This document shows, piece after piece, positions 1 through 5,791 of a stretch of 6,426 nt of DNA. The position numbers and the translations under genes are program-made. Source of the DNA: Pseudomonadota bacterium (lineage in GTDB: Bacteria > Pseudomonadota > Alphaproteobacteria > Sphingomonadales > Sphingomonadaceae). The notes under the pieces are model-generated. The model was not told the origin of the DNA. It saw only the letters and a list, made by a program, of their open reading frames with translations, and made no database searches. Within the stretch, counting starts at the first letter, position 1; the number at the start of each line of letters is the position of its first letter. The DNA is taken from positions 1 to 6,426 of the forward strand of contig JAKOWQ010000123.1 of the NCBI GenBank assembly GCA_029781465.1, written 5' to 3'.

Positions 1-2304
1 ACCGTGCTTTTTTGCCCGGGTCGATTCGACCATGCCCGGCGCGAGGAAGCCGATCGAGGGCGTCACCTCGGCGGCGCGCTTCTTGAGCTCGCCTTTGAGC
101 TTGAGATATTCGGCCTCCATCGCTTCGCTCACCGTGGCGCGGCTGTCTGTCAGGGCCTCGGCGAAATCGGCGGCGTTGACCTTGCTCGCCTTGCTGCCTT
201 GCCGACGGATCGCCGCCAGCCCGGCGCGGCGGACCAGATCTTCCAGATCGGCGCCGGTGAATCGTTCGGCCTGGTGGGCGATTGCGGCCAGATCGACATC
301 CTTGGCCAGCGGCATCTTTGCGGTGTGGATCCCAAGGATATGTTCGCGCCCCTTGGCATCGGGGGTGCCGACGTAGACCAGCTCGTCGAGCCGACCGGGA
401 CGCAGCAGCGCCGGGTCGATCAGTCCGGGACGGTTGGTCGCGCCGATCAGCACCACGCTGGAAAGTTCTTCCATCCCGTCCATCTCGGCGAGGATGGTGT
501 TTACCACCCGGCCCGTGACCTGAGGCTCGCCCGCGCCGCTGCCGCGCGCGGGAACCAGGCTGTCGATCTCGTCGATGAACACCACGCAGGGGGCGACCTG
601 GCGGGCGCGGGCGAACAGGCGGCTGATCTGCTGCTCGCTTTCGCCGTACCACTTGGAGAGGAGATCGCTTGACTTGATCGAGATGAAATTGGCTTCGCTT
701 TCCTTGGCCACCGCCTTGGCCAGCAGGGTCTTGCCGGTGCCGGGCGGGCCATAGAGCAGAAAGCCCTTCGCCGGACGGATGCCAAGGCGGCGGAAGGCGT
801 CGGGGTTCTTGAGCGGCAGCTCGATCCCTTCCTTGAGCTTGTCCTGCGCCTCGTCGGCGCCGCCGATGTCGGCCCAGCCGACATTGGGCACCTGCACCAT
901 CACCTCGCGCATCGCCGAAGGCTGGACGCGCTTGAGCGCGGCGAGAAAATCGTCGCGGGTGACGTTGAGCTCCTCGAGCACCTCGGGCGGGATGGTCTGC
1001 GCCTCGAGATCGAGCTGGGGCATGATCCGCCGCACGGCCTCGATCGCCGCCTCGCGGGCCAGCGCGGCCAGATCGGCGCCGACGAAGCCGTGGGTGGTGC
1101 GGGCCAGCTCGGCCAGATCGACCCCTTCGGCGAGCGGCATGCCGCGGGTGTGAATTCCCAGGATCTCGCGGCGGCCCTTTTCGTCGGGCACGCCGACCAC
1201 GATCTCGCGGTCGAAGCGGCCGGGACGGCGCAGCGCCTCGTCGATCGCGTCGGGGCGGTTGGTGGCGGCGATCACCACGATGTGGTTATGGGCATTGAGC
1301 CCGTCCATCAGCGTGAGCAGCTGGGCAACCAATCGCTTTTCCGCCTCGCCGGGCGTGCCCGAACGCTTGGGGGCGATCGAATCGATCTCGTCGATGAACA
1401 CGATCGAGGGCGAATTCTTGCCCGCTTCCTCGAACACCTCGCGCAGCCGCCGTTCGCTTTCGCCATAGGCACTGCCCATGATCTCGGGGCCGTTGATGGT
1501 ATAGAAGCTCGCCTCGCTCTCGTTGGCGACCGCGCGGGCCAGCCGGGTCTTGCCGGTGCCCGGCGGGCCGTGCAGCAGCACCCCCTTGGGCGGATCGACC
1601 CCCAGGCGGGTGAACAGTTCGGGATAGCGCAGCGGCAGCTCCACCATCTCGCGCAGCTGGCGGATGGTATCGCCCATCCCGCCGACATCGTCGTAGTTGA
1701 CCTCGCCGCGTCCGGCGCGCGCCTCCTCGAATTCCTCGCGCAGCTCGACTTCGGTGTTCTCGTCGATGTGGACCACGCCCTTGGGCACGGTGGTGACCAC
1801 GCTGAGGCGGATCTGCGTGAGGGCAAAGGCCGGGGCATTGAGCATGCGCGCAACCTCGGGCGGCATGTCGCGCACCGGGGTCTGGCCGGTGGTGGCCACC
1901 AGATCGCCCGCCATCAGCACCCGGCCAAAGAAATTGCGCTTGAGCGCCTGGCCCGGCCCCTGAAGACGCATCTCGCGCTGGGCGGGGGCGAAGATCACGC
2001 GGGATGCCGGCTTGCTCTCCGCCTTGCGGACCTGGACATGATCGCCCGATCCGACTTCGGCATTGGCGCGTTGCAGCCCGTCGAGCCGGATTACGTCGAG
2101 CCCCTCGTCCTCGGGATAGGGGGCCAGCACCCGCGCGGCAGTGGCGCGCTTGCCCTCGATCGCGATCACGTCGCCCTCGGTCACGCCCAGCGCGGACATG
2201 GCGGTGCGCGGCAGCCGGGCGATGCCCTGGCCGCTTTCCTCCTGCCGCGCTGCGGCAACCTGGAGCTTGATTGCCTTTTCGGCGTTACCTTCTGCCTCGG
2301 CCAT
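1..2304 (-). CDS. Cdc48/p97/VAT-family AAA+ ATPase, two ATPase rings (C-terminal end cut by window edge)
   Basis: Cytoplasmic ATP-driven unfoldase; the family forms hexamers that thread proteins through a central pore. 768 codons are open from ATG 2304 to the left edge with no stop, so only a few residues are missing. Order: Cdc48 N domain (about residues 10-95), Cdc48_2-like subdomain (about 110-185), D1 ATPase from about 201, D2 ATPase from about 472, then a charged tail. D1 has Walker A GPPGTGKT at 246-253, Walker B IDE at D305-E306, pore motif SAYGESE and arginine fingers R360/R363. D2 has Walker A at 519-526, D578-E579, pore motif KWYGESE and R635/R638. All catalytic residues are intact in both rings, so both should hydrolyse ATP. 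ATG 2304 is the first start after an in-frame stop at 2350-2352; its ribosome site is weak (GGGAA). Family assignment is firm; the substrate and adaptors in bacteria are unknown. Confidence 0.96.
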   Translation of the reverse strand, partial: MAEAEGNAEKAIKLQVAAARQEESGQGIARLPRTAMSALGVTEGDVIAIEGKRATAARVLAPYPEDEGLDVIRLDGLQRANAEVGSGDHVQVRKAESKPASRVIFAPAQREMRLQGPGQALKRNFFGRVLMAGDLVATTGQTPVRDMPPEVARMLNAPAFALTQIRLSVVTTVPKGVVHIDENTEVELREEFEEARAGRGEVNYDDVGGMGDTIRQLREMVELPLRYPELFTRLGVDPPKGVLLHGPPGTGKTRLARAVANESEASFYTINGPEIMGSAYGESERRLREVFEEAGKNSPSIVFIDEIDSIAPKRSGTPGEAEKRLVAQLLTLMDGLNAHNHIVVIAATNRPDAIDEALRRPGRFDREIVVGVPDEKGRREILGIHTRGMPLAEGVDLAELARTTHGFVGADLAALAREAAIEAVRRIMPQLDLEAQTIPPEVLEELNVTRDDFLAALKRVQPSAMREVMVQVPNVGWADIGGADEAQDKLKEGIELPLKNPDAFRRLGIRPAKGFLLYGPPGTGKTLLAKAVAKESEANFISIKSSDLLSKWYGESEQQISRLFARARQVAPCVVFIDEIDSLVPARGSGAGEPQVTGRVVNTILAEMDGMEELSSVVLIGATNRPGLIDPALLRPGRLDELVYVGTPDAKGREHILGIHTAKMPLAKDVDLAAIAHQAERFTGADLEDLVRRAGLAAIRRQGSKASKVNAADFAEALTDSRATVSEAMEAEYLKLKGELKKRAAEVTPSIGFLAPGMVESTRAKKHG

Positions 2305-2346
2305 GGTCGCATTCCCGCTGGGGCCGCCGTTCGGCCCGCTGGAGAC

Positions 2347-2375
2347 AAGCTAGGAACTGCTTGATGGCAATGCAA
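2347..2375 (-). promoter_or_regulatory. possible promoter of the Cdc48-type ATPase gene
   Basis: Read leftwards, TTGCAT (2375-2370) and TAGCTT (2352-2347) are separated by exactly 17 nt, giving a sigma-70-like pair with three matches to consensus in each box. Transcription would begin near 2340 and leave a leader of about 36 nt. It is the only reasonable pair seen between the ATG and the palindromes upstream. The match is modest and untested. Confidence 0.3.
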
Positions 2376-2380
2376 ATCCC

Positions 2381-2395
2381 CGTCGGCGGCCGACG
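2381..2395. repeat. inverted repeat CGTCGGC-G-GCCGACG
   Basis: Two 7-bp arms are perfectly complementary around a single central G. The repeat lies directly upstream of the possible -35 box of the Cdc48-type gene, a position suited to an operator. It is GC-rich, so a chance occurrence in this genome is possible. Confidence 0.45.
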
Positions 2396-2397
2396 CA

Positions 2398-2411
2398 TTC
2401 GCAATTGCGAA
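2398..2411. repeat. perfect 14-bp palindrome TTCGCAATTGCGAA
   Basis: The sequence equals its own reverse complement over 14 bp. It abuts the T-tract of the leftward terminator and lies about 95 bp upstream of the Cdc48-type start codon. It could be a dimeric regulator's operator; no named regulator is recognised. Confidence 0.5.
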
Positions 2412-2442
2412 AAAAAGGCCCGGACGTTGCCGTCCGGGCCTT
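2410..2442 (-). terminator. Rho-independent terminator, leftward
   Basis: The minus strand has a perfect GC-rich stem, GGCCCGGAC pairing with GTCCGGGCC (2440-2432 and 2425-2417), around the 6-nt loop GGCAAC, extended by AA/TT pairs. Seven T follow at 2416-2410. This is a textbook intrinsic terminator for leftward transcripts. It lies about 120 nt beyond the methyltransferase stop codon, so it ends that gene's transcript, or a small RNA made from the gap, and shields the Cdc48-type gene from read-through. On the plus strand there is no T-run after the stem. Confidence 0.9.
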
Positions 2443-2480
2443 GGAAGTTTTGGGAGAGGATGCCTGAAAGGCAGGCTCTA
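2410..2480 (-). ncRNA. candidate small RNA with anti-Shine-Dalgarno-like loop
   Basis: Read leftwards from about 2480, a short hairpin (GCCTG-CCTTT-CAGGC, 2476-2462) is followed by a pyrimidine-rich single-stranded stretch, TCCTCTCCC (2459-2451), then an A-rich linker and the strong terminator stem with its T-tract. A hairpin, a C/U-rich loop able to pair with ribosome sites, and an intrinsic terminator is the arrangement of the alphaproteobacterial CuckooO/CcsR-type small RNAs (family knowledge). The loop here is similar to their CCUCCUCCC but not identical. A possible start signal is CTTGCAC (2508-2502) with CCCACTTA about 15 nt downstream, loosely like a heat-shock sigma promoter. It could instead be only the 3' untranslated end of the methyltransferase transcript, or be processed from it. 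Confidence 0.35.
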
Positions 2481-2527
2481 AGTGGGACACGGACAGTTTT
2501 TGTGCAAGTGCGAAAAGATCATTTTGC

Positions 2528-2544
2528 GTTGCGTAATTTGCAAC
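2528..2544. repeat. palindrome GTTGC-N7-GCAAC
   Basis: Five-base arms GTTGC and GCAAC flank an AT-rich 7-bp spacer, just beyond the methyltransferase stop codon and upstream of the candidate small RNA. The same arms at the same spacing occur at 4984-5000 in front of the CoA-transferase operon, which raises the chance that both are binding sites for one regulator. Confidence 0.4.
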
Positions 2545-2560
2545 AGCTGTTCACTTCCGC

Positions 2561-3310
2561 TCAAGGGCGCCGGAATTTGAGCACAAAGCGGTCGGTCTTG
2601 CCGCGGACTGCCGGATTGAACACGCCCTTGGTGTGATCGTCGGCCGTGTTGCTCAGGACCGCGCTTTCCGCTTCCAGCACGAAACCGGCAGCAGCCATAT
2701 CGGCCTTGACCTGCGCGGGATCGATCCGGTGCATCTTTTCCACCACCTCGCGCGGATCGCCTGCGGGGCCGGCATGGTCGACGATCACGACATGGCCGCC
2801 GGGCCGGACCGCGCGGAACCAGCCCGCCAGCACCGCGGGAACATCGATGCGCGGGTAATTGTTCTTGGCCGATTCCCAGTAGAGGTCATGGTAGTTGAGG
2901 TTGGTGAAGATGGTATCGACGCTGCCCGGCGCGAGCTGCATGGCCGCCACTTCGGCCACCAGCACGCGGATGTTGGGATATTTGGGCAGCAGCGGATCCC
3001 AGCCCTTGGGATCGTGGAAGCTGGGGGGATTGAGCACATAGACCGTGCCCCTGGGCCCGACCGCGCGGGCGATCATGGTCGAGTAGTATCCGCTACCGGC
3101 GAAGAAATCGACCACCACCTGGCCCTTGCGAACCCCGGCGAAATCGAGAATCTCCGCGGGCTTGCGCCCTTCGTCCAGCTTGCGATCCTCCGCGCTGCGG
3201 GCCGGATCGGCGATTACCCTGGCATAGTCGGCAGGCTTGGCGGCAAGCGGCGCGGAAAGCATCAGCGCGCCAAGGGCGGCAAGCGTGGCCGTACGGAACG
3301 GGATTGGCAT
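2561..3310 (-). CDS. exported class I SAM-dependent methyltransferase-like protein (COG4798-like)
   Basis: A 249-residue protein with a Rossmann-type methyltransferase fold. Motif I is VVVDFFAGSGYYS (D68 to G74), followed by the strand VYVLN near 90-94, the motif IV-like segment DTIFTNLNYHDLYW and the strand GGHVVIVDHAG. Residues 1-24 form a Sec signal peptide: one Arg, a hydrophobic core at about 8-18, and a probable signal peptidase site after the LAA at 22-24. The start is fixed by GGGGGAGAA shortly upstream of ATG 3310. The substrate is not known. An export signal on a protein that should bind SAM is odd, though signal peptides are common in this family of predicted methyltransferases. 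It lies 98 bp downstream of the stress-protein gene on the same strand and may share its transcript. The strong leftward terminator at 2410-2442 lies beyond it. Confidence 0.88.
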   Translation of the reverse strand: MPIPFRTATLAALGALMLSAPLAAKPADYARVIADPARSAEDRKLDEGRKPAEILDFAGVRKGQVVVDFFAGSGYYSTMIARAVGPRGTVYVLNPPSFHDPKGWDPLLPKYPNIRVLVAEVAAMQLAPGSVDTIFTNLNYHDLYWESAKNNYPRIDVPAVLAGWFRAVRPGGHVVIVDHAGPAGDPREVVEKMHRIDPAQVKADMAAAGFVLEAESAVLSNTADDHTKGVFNPAVRGKTDRFVLKFRRP

Positions 3311-3356
3311 CTCGGTTCTCCCCCAAAAAGTTCGTTGGATCGAACCCGGTCTAGGA

Positions 3357-3373
3357 GAAAACCCGCAAGGCGG
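3357..3373 (-). terminator. weak terminator-like hairpin after the stress-protein gene
   Basis: The minus strand reads CCGC-CTT-GCGG and then GTTTTC. The stem has only 4 bp and the T-run four bases, so termination would be partial at best. A second small hairpin (CTGCG-TTT-CGCAG, 3397-3385) precedes it without a T-run. Either could weaken read-through from the stress-protein gene into the methyltransferase gene. Confidence 0.2.
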
Positions 3374-3408
3374 AAGCGATCAATCTGCGAAACGCAGCCC
3401 GCGTCCGA

Positions 3409-4191
3409 TCAATGCGCCAGAAGCAGCGCCGACCCGCCTTCCTCCTCAAGGAAATAGCGCGTCACCCCGCCGAACAGGAATTCGCGCACCCGGCTGTGGC
3501 CATAGGCGCCCATCACCAGCAGATCGGCACCGTGCTGGGCGACGCTCGCGGCCAGGGTTTCCTCGATCGAATCGCCGCGTTGCAGCTCGGTCAGCTCGGC
3601 CGCGATTCCGTGCCGCGACAGATAGCGCAGCGCGTCGGTCGGCGGGAAACCGGCGGCCTTTTCGGTCAGCACGGTCAGGACATGGACCGCGCCGCAGCCC
3701 TTGAGCAGCGGCACCGCCGCGCGCAGGGCATGGGCTGCCTCATCGCCGCCGTCCCAGGCGATGCAGGCGGCGGCCAGCGGCAGGCGCAATTCCCTGCCAT
3801 CGAGCACCAGTACCGGCGAGCGTGAGATGACCGCCAGGTCGCCGGCATAGCCGCAGCCGCGCGAAACCACGCAGAGATCGGCGAGCCGCGCCGCACCGGC
3901 CATGGCATCGAGCGGCTGGGTTTCAAAGCGCGCTACATCGAAGGGCACATCATCGTTGGCAAGGCGCCCGGCAAACGCTTCGGCCAGCTCCTCGTCATCC
4001 TTGAGCGCCGCCTCCAGCGCCTCACGCGCGACGTAGGTGCCGCCATAGGGATCGGTGGTGACATAGCGATCGATCGGGGTATCGATCAGCACGGTGATAT
4101 GGCCACCGTGGGCGCGGGCAATATCCATCGCGCTGTCGAGCCGCACGGTCATTCCCGGATCGCGACCGGCCTGGACGAGGATGGAGCGCAT
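3409..4191 (-). CDS. universal stress protein, two tandem UspA domains
   Basis: A 260-residue protein, about twice the length of a single UspA domain. The N-terminal half (MRSILVQAGRDPG onward, to about residue 140) has a degenerate nucleotide site (VVSRGCGYAGD). The C-terminal half ends with MGAYGHSRVREFLFGGVT at 227-244, the ATP-binding loop pattern G-2x-G-9x-G. The next residue is Gly rather than the usual Ser/Thr, a variant known from tandem stress proteins ending in GGVTR. Cytosolic; the family helps survival under starvation, low oxygen or other stress, but its biochemical activity is poorly defined. The start at 4191 is chosen because AAAGGAGA lies 8-9 nt upstream; an in-frame ATG at 4218 would place that ribosome site inside the gene. 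It is divergent from the HAD gene, with an FNR/FixK-like box between them. Confidence 0.9.
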   Translation of the reverse strand: MRSILVQAGRDPGMTVRLDSAMDIARAHGGHITVLIDTPIDRYVTTDPYGGTYVAREALEAALKDDEELAEAFAGRLANDDVPFDVARFETQPLDAMAGAARLADLCVVSRGCGYAGDLAVISRSPVLVLDGRELRLPLAAACIAWDGGDEAAHALRAAVPLLKGCGAVHVLTVLTEKAAGFPPTDALRYLSRHGIAAELTELQRGDSIEETLAASVAQHGADLLVMGAYGHSRVREFLFGGVTRYFLEEEGGSALLLAH

Positions 4192-4242
4192 GATCGATTC
4201 TCCTTTCACGAGTGACATTGCCTCTGGATTTCACCGCAGACC

Positions 4243-4256
4243 ATGACCTGCATCAA
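4243..4256. promoter_or_regulatory. FNR/FixK-like box ATGAC-CTGC-ATCAA
   Basis: The family consensus is TTGAY-N4-RTCAA; this site matches nine of ten defined bases, the first T being A. Its centre lies about 58 bp upstream of the stress-protein ATG. If it acts at the usual -41.5 position, transcription would start near 4208, just ahead of the ribosome site, and the -10 window would be CAATGT (4220-4215), which keeps the A and final T of the consensus. This suggests low-oxygen activation of the stress-protein gene. It could also influence the divergent HAD gene. The match is good but rests on a single site. Confidence 0.45.
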
Positions 4257-4323
4257 TCCTTGCCAGCGGCGGGGCGATGAGCCACTGCGCCGCGAACCAT
4301 AGCACGAACGGGAAGGGACGAAC

Positions 4324-4980
4324 ATGGCGGGCCGGTTCGAGGCAGTGATATTCGACTTTGGCGGGGTGATCACCGAATCGCCGTTCGAGGCTTTCAACCG
4401 GCTTGAGGCGACGCGCGGCCTGCCACGCGATTTCATCCGCCGGGTCAACGCCGCCAACCCGGACAGCAATGCCTGGGCGCGATTTGAACGCGCGGAGATC
4501 GGTGCCGCTGCTTTCGATGCCCAGTTTGCCGCCGAGGCCCGCGAGCTGGGGCACGAACTTGAAGGCAGCGCCGTGCTGGCGGTGTTGTCGGGTTCGATCC
4601 GCCCGGCAATGGTCACCGCGCTTGACCGGCTCAGCAGCGCGGGCCTGCGCCTTGCCTGTATTACCAACAACGTGCCCACCGGGCACGGCGCCGGGATGGC
4701 CCGCAGCGGCGATACGCGCGATGCCTACGAACAGGTCTTCGCGCGGTTCGAACACGTCATCGAAAGCAGCAAGGCGGGGGTGCGTAAGCCCGATCCGCGA
4801 ATCTACCGGATGATGTGCGAGAAGCTGGGGCTTGAGCCGGTGCGCTGCATCTATCTCGACGATCTGGGGATCAACTGCAAACCCGCCGCTTTGCTGGGCA
4901 TGCACGCGATCAAGGTGGTGAACGGCGAGCAGGCGCTGGCGGATCTGTCGGCTGTTCTCGGCCTTGCACTAACTGCATGA
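4324..4980 (+). CDS. HAD-superfamily hydrolase, subfamily IA, ACAD10/epoxide-hydrolase-N-terminal-like
   Basis: A 218-residue soluble protein with the four HAD motifs. Motif I is VIFDFGGVI with nucleophile D11, but the second Asp expected at residue 13 is Gly. Motif II is T114 in CITNN, motif III is K155 in GVRKPDPRIY, and motif IV is D179-D180 in IYLDDLGIN. The G-x-x-KPDPxIY stretch and the spacing resemble the phosphatase-like domains of ACAD10 and of soluble epoxide hydrolase. HAD phosphatases use the second Asp as acid/base, so ordinary phosphatase activity is uncertain; ACAD10-type domains share the GGV form (family knowledge). The start ATG has GGGAAGGGA upstream. It precedes the CoA-transferase operon by 100 bp with no clear terminator between, so some co-transcription is possible. 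Substrate unknown. Confidence 0.88.
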   Translation: MAGRFEAVIFDFGGVITESPFEAFNRLEATRGLPRDFIRRVNAANPDSNAWARFERAEIGAAAFDAQFAAEARELGHELEGSAVLAVLSGSIRPAMVTALDRLSSAGLRLACITNNVPTGHGAGMARSGDTRDAYEQVFARFEHVIESSKAGVRKPDPRIYRMMCEKLGLEPVRCIYLDDLGINCKPAALLGMHAIKVVNGEQALADLSAVLGLALTA

Positions 4981-4983
4981 TCT

Positions 4984-5000
4984 GTTGCAGGCTGTGCAAC
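4984..5000. promoter_or_regulatory. palindrome GTTGCA-N5-TGCAAC upstream of scoAB
   Basis: Six-base arms GTTGCA and TGCAAC flank GGCTG. It begins a few bases after the HAD stop codon and lies about 80 bp before scoA, where an operator would sit. A second symmetric element, TGCAATTGCA (5016-5025), is nearby. TGCA-rich inverted repeats are the type of site reported for the polyhydroxybutyrate regulator PhaR, which would fit acetoacetate metabolism, but this match is only general. As RNA it could also form a short hairpin after the HAD gene. Confidence 0.4.
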
Positions 5001-5042
5001 TGGCTTGACGCATGTTGCAATTGCATCACGGTCTGGCTTGAC
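5000..5042 (+). promoter_or_regulatory. scoAB promoter region with repeated CTGGCTTGAC
   Basis: The 10-mer CTGGCTTGAC occurs at 5000-5009 and again at 5033-5042, a 33-bp period. Each copy contains CTTGAC, the typical -35 box of alphaproteobacterial housekeeping promoters. Neither has a good -10 box at 17 nt, so the exact start cannot be assigned. The palindrome TGCAATTGCA (5016-5025) lies between them, placed to act as an operator over the first copy. Confidence 0.35.
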
Positions 5043-5080
5043 CTAGCCGCTACGGCTTCTTGACCGGATGGGGAGGAACC

Positions 5081-5791
5081 ATGGCCCAGAAGATCTATCC
5101 CGATGCCGCCAGCGCGCTTGAAGGGCTGCTGAAAGACGGCCTGCTGATCGCCAGCGGCGGCTTTGGCCTGTGCGGCCTGCCCGAGCGCCTGCTTGATGCG
5201 GTGCGCGATTCCGGGATCAAGGATCTCACGTTCGTTTCCAACAACGCGGGAATCGACAACGAAGGGATCGGCAAGCTGCTGCGCACACGGCAGGTCCGCA
5301 AGATGATCTCATCCTATGTGGGTGAGAACAAGGAGTTCGAGCGTCAGTACCTTTCGGGCGAGCTTGAGGTCGAGTTCTGCCCCCAGGGCACTCTGGCCGA
5401 ACGGATGCGGGCCGGCGGGGCGGGGATCCCCGGCTTCTATACCAAGACCGGGGTTGGCACCCTTGTGGCCGAGGGCAAGGAAACCAAGGTGTTCGGCGAT
5501 CAGGAATACGTCCTCGAACAGGGCATTTTCGCCGATCTGGCGCTGGTCAAGGGCTGGAAGGCCGACACCACCGGCAACGTCGTATTCCGCAAGACCGCGC
5601 GCAACTTCAACGTACCGGCCGCGCAGTGCGGCAAGGTCTGCGTGGTCGAGGTTGAGGAGATCGTCGAGCCGGGCGAGCTCGATCCCGATTGCATCCATCT
5701 GCCCGGGGTCTACGTCCAGCGCCTGTTCTGCGGCGCGCCCTATGACAAGAAGATCGAATTCCGCACCACTCGCACCACGGATATGGGCTGA
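5081..5791 (+). CDS. scoA: succinyl-CoA:3-ketoacid CoA-transferase, subunit A
   Basis: Subunit A (236 residues, normal for the family) of the enzyme that moves CoA from succinyl-CoA to acetoacetate, giving acetoacetyl-CoA and succinate. It acts in the cytosol in ketone-body, acetoacetate and polyhydroxybutyrate use. The CoA-transferase signature 1 region is DGLLIASGGFGLCGLPE (about 24-40). Further family features are VSNNAGIDNEGIG, FCPQGTLAERMRAGGAGIPGFYTKTGVGT and the GELDPDCIHLPGVYVQR segment near the C-terminus. The catalytic Glu lies in subunit B. The ATG at 5081 is preceded by GGGGAGGAA (5070-5078), a strong ribosome site; an in-frame TTG at 5060 would place this site inside the gene. 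The stop overlaps the scoB start by one base, so translation is probably coupled. It could equally accept related 3-oxoacids. Confidence 0.95.
   Translation: MAQKIYPDAASALEGLLKDGLLIASGGFGLCGLPERLLDAVRDSGIKDLTFVSNNAGIDNEGIGKLLRTRQVRKMISSYVGENKEFERQYLSGELEVEFCPQGTLAERMRAGGAGIPGFYTKTGVGTLVAEGKETKVFGDQEYVLEQGIFADLALVKGWKADTTGNVVFRKTARNFNVPAAQCGKVCVVEVEEIVEPGELDPDCIHLPGVYVQRLFCGAPYDKKIEFRTTRTTDMG

Noticed and set aside
1090..2364. A 424-codon plus-strand open frame antisense to the Cdc48-type gene
   Set aside because: It runs opposite a gene with complete conserved motifs; its composition (many His, Asp, Gly, Ala) is what GC-rich third positions give on the complementary strand, and it resembles no known family.
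2415..2450. The strong hairpin as a terminator for plus-strand transcription
   Set aside because: The plus strand has no T-run after the stem and no gene is transcribed into it from the left; the seven T lie on the minus-strand side.
2460..2636. Possible 58-codon plus-strand small gene starting at ATG 2460 behind GGGAGAGG
   Set aside because: The ribosome-site sequence touches the ATG with no spacer, the second half overlaps the methyltransferase 3' end in antisense, and the same bases are better explained as the loop of a minus-strand RNA.
2633..3457. A 274-codon plus-strand open frame opposite the methyltransferase
   Set aside because: Antisense shadow with no domain; the opposite strand has a signal peptide, SAM motif and good ribosome site.
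4192..4218. ATG at 4218 as the stress-protein start
   Set aside because: It would add nine residues that encode the ribosome site AAAGGAGA; ATG 4191 begins the typical UspA strand MRSILVQ.
4231..4905. A 224-codon minus-strand open frame opposite the HAD gene
   Set aside because: It is the antisense shadow of a gene with all four HAD motifs and has no recognisable domain.
5060..5080. TTG at 5060 as the scoA start
   Set aside because: The strong ribosome site GGGGAGGAA (5070-5078) would then be inside the gene; ATG 5081 is ideally spaced from it and gives the usual ScoA N-terminus.
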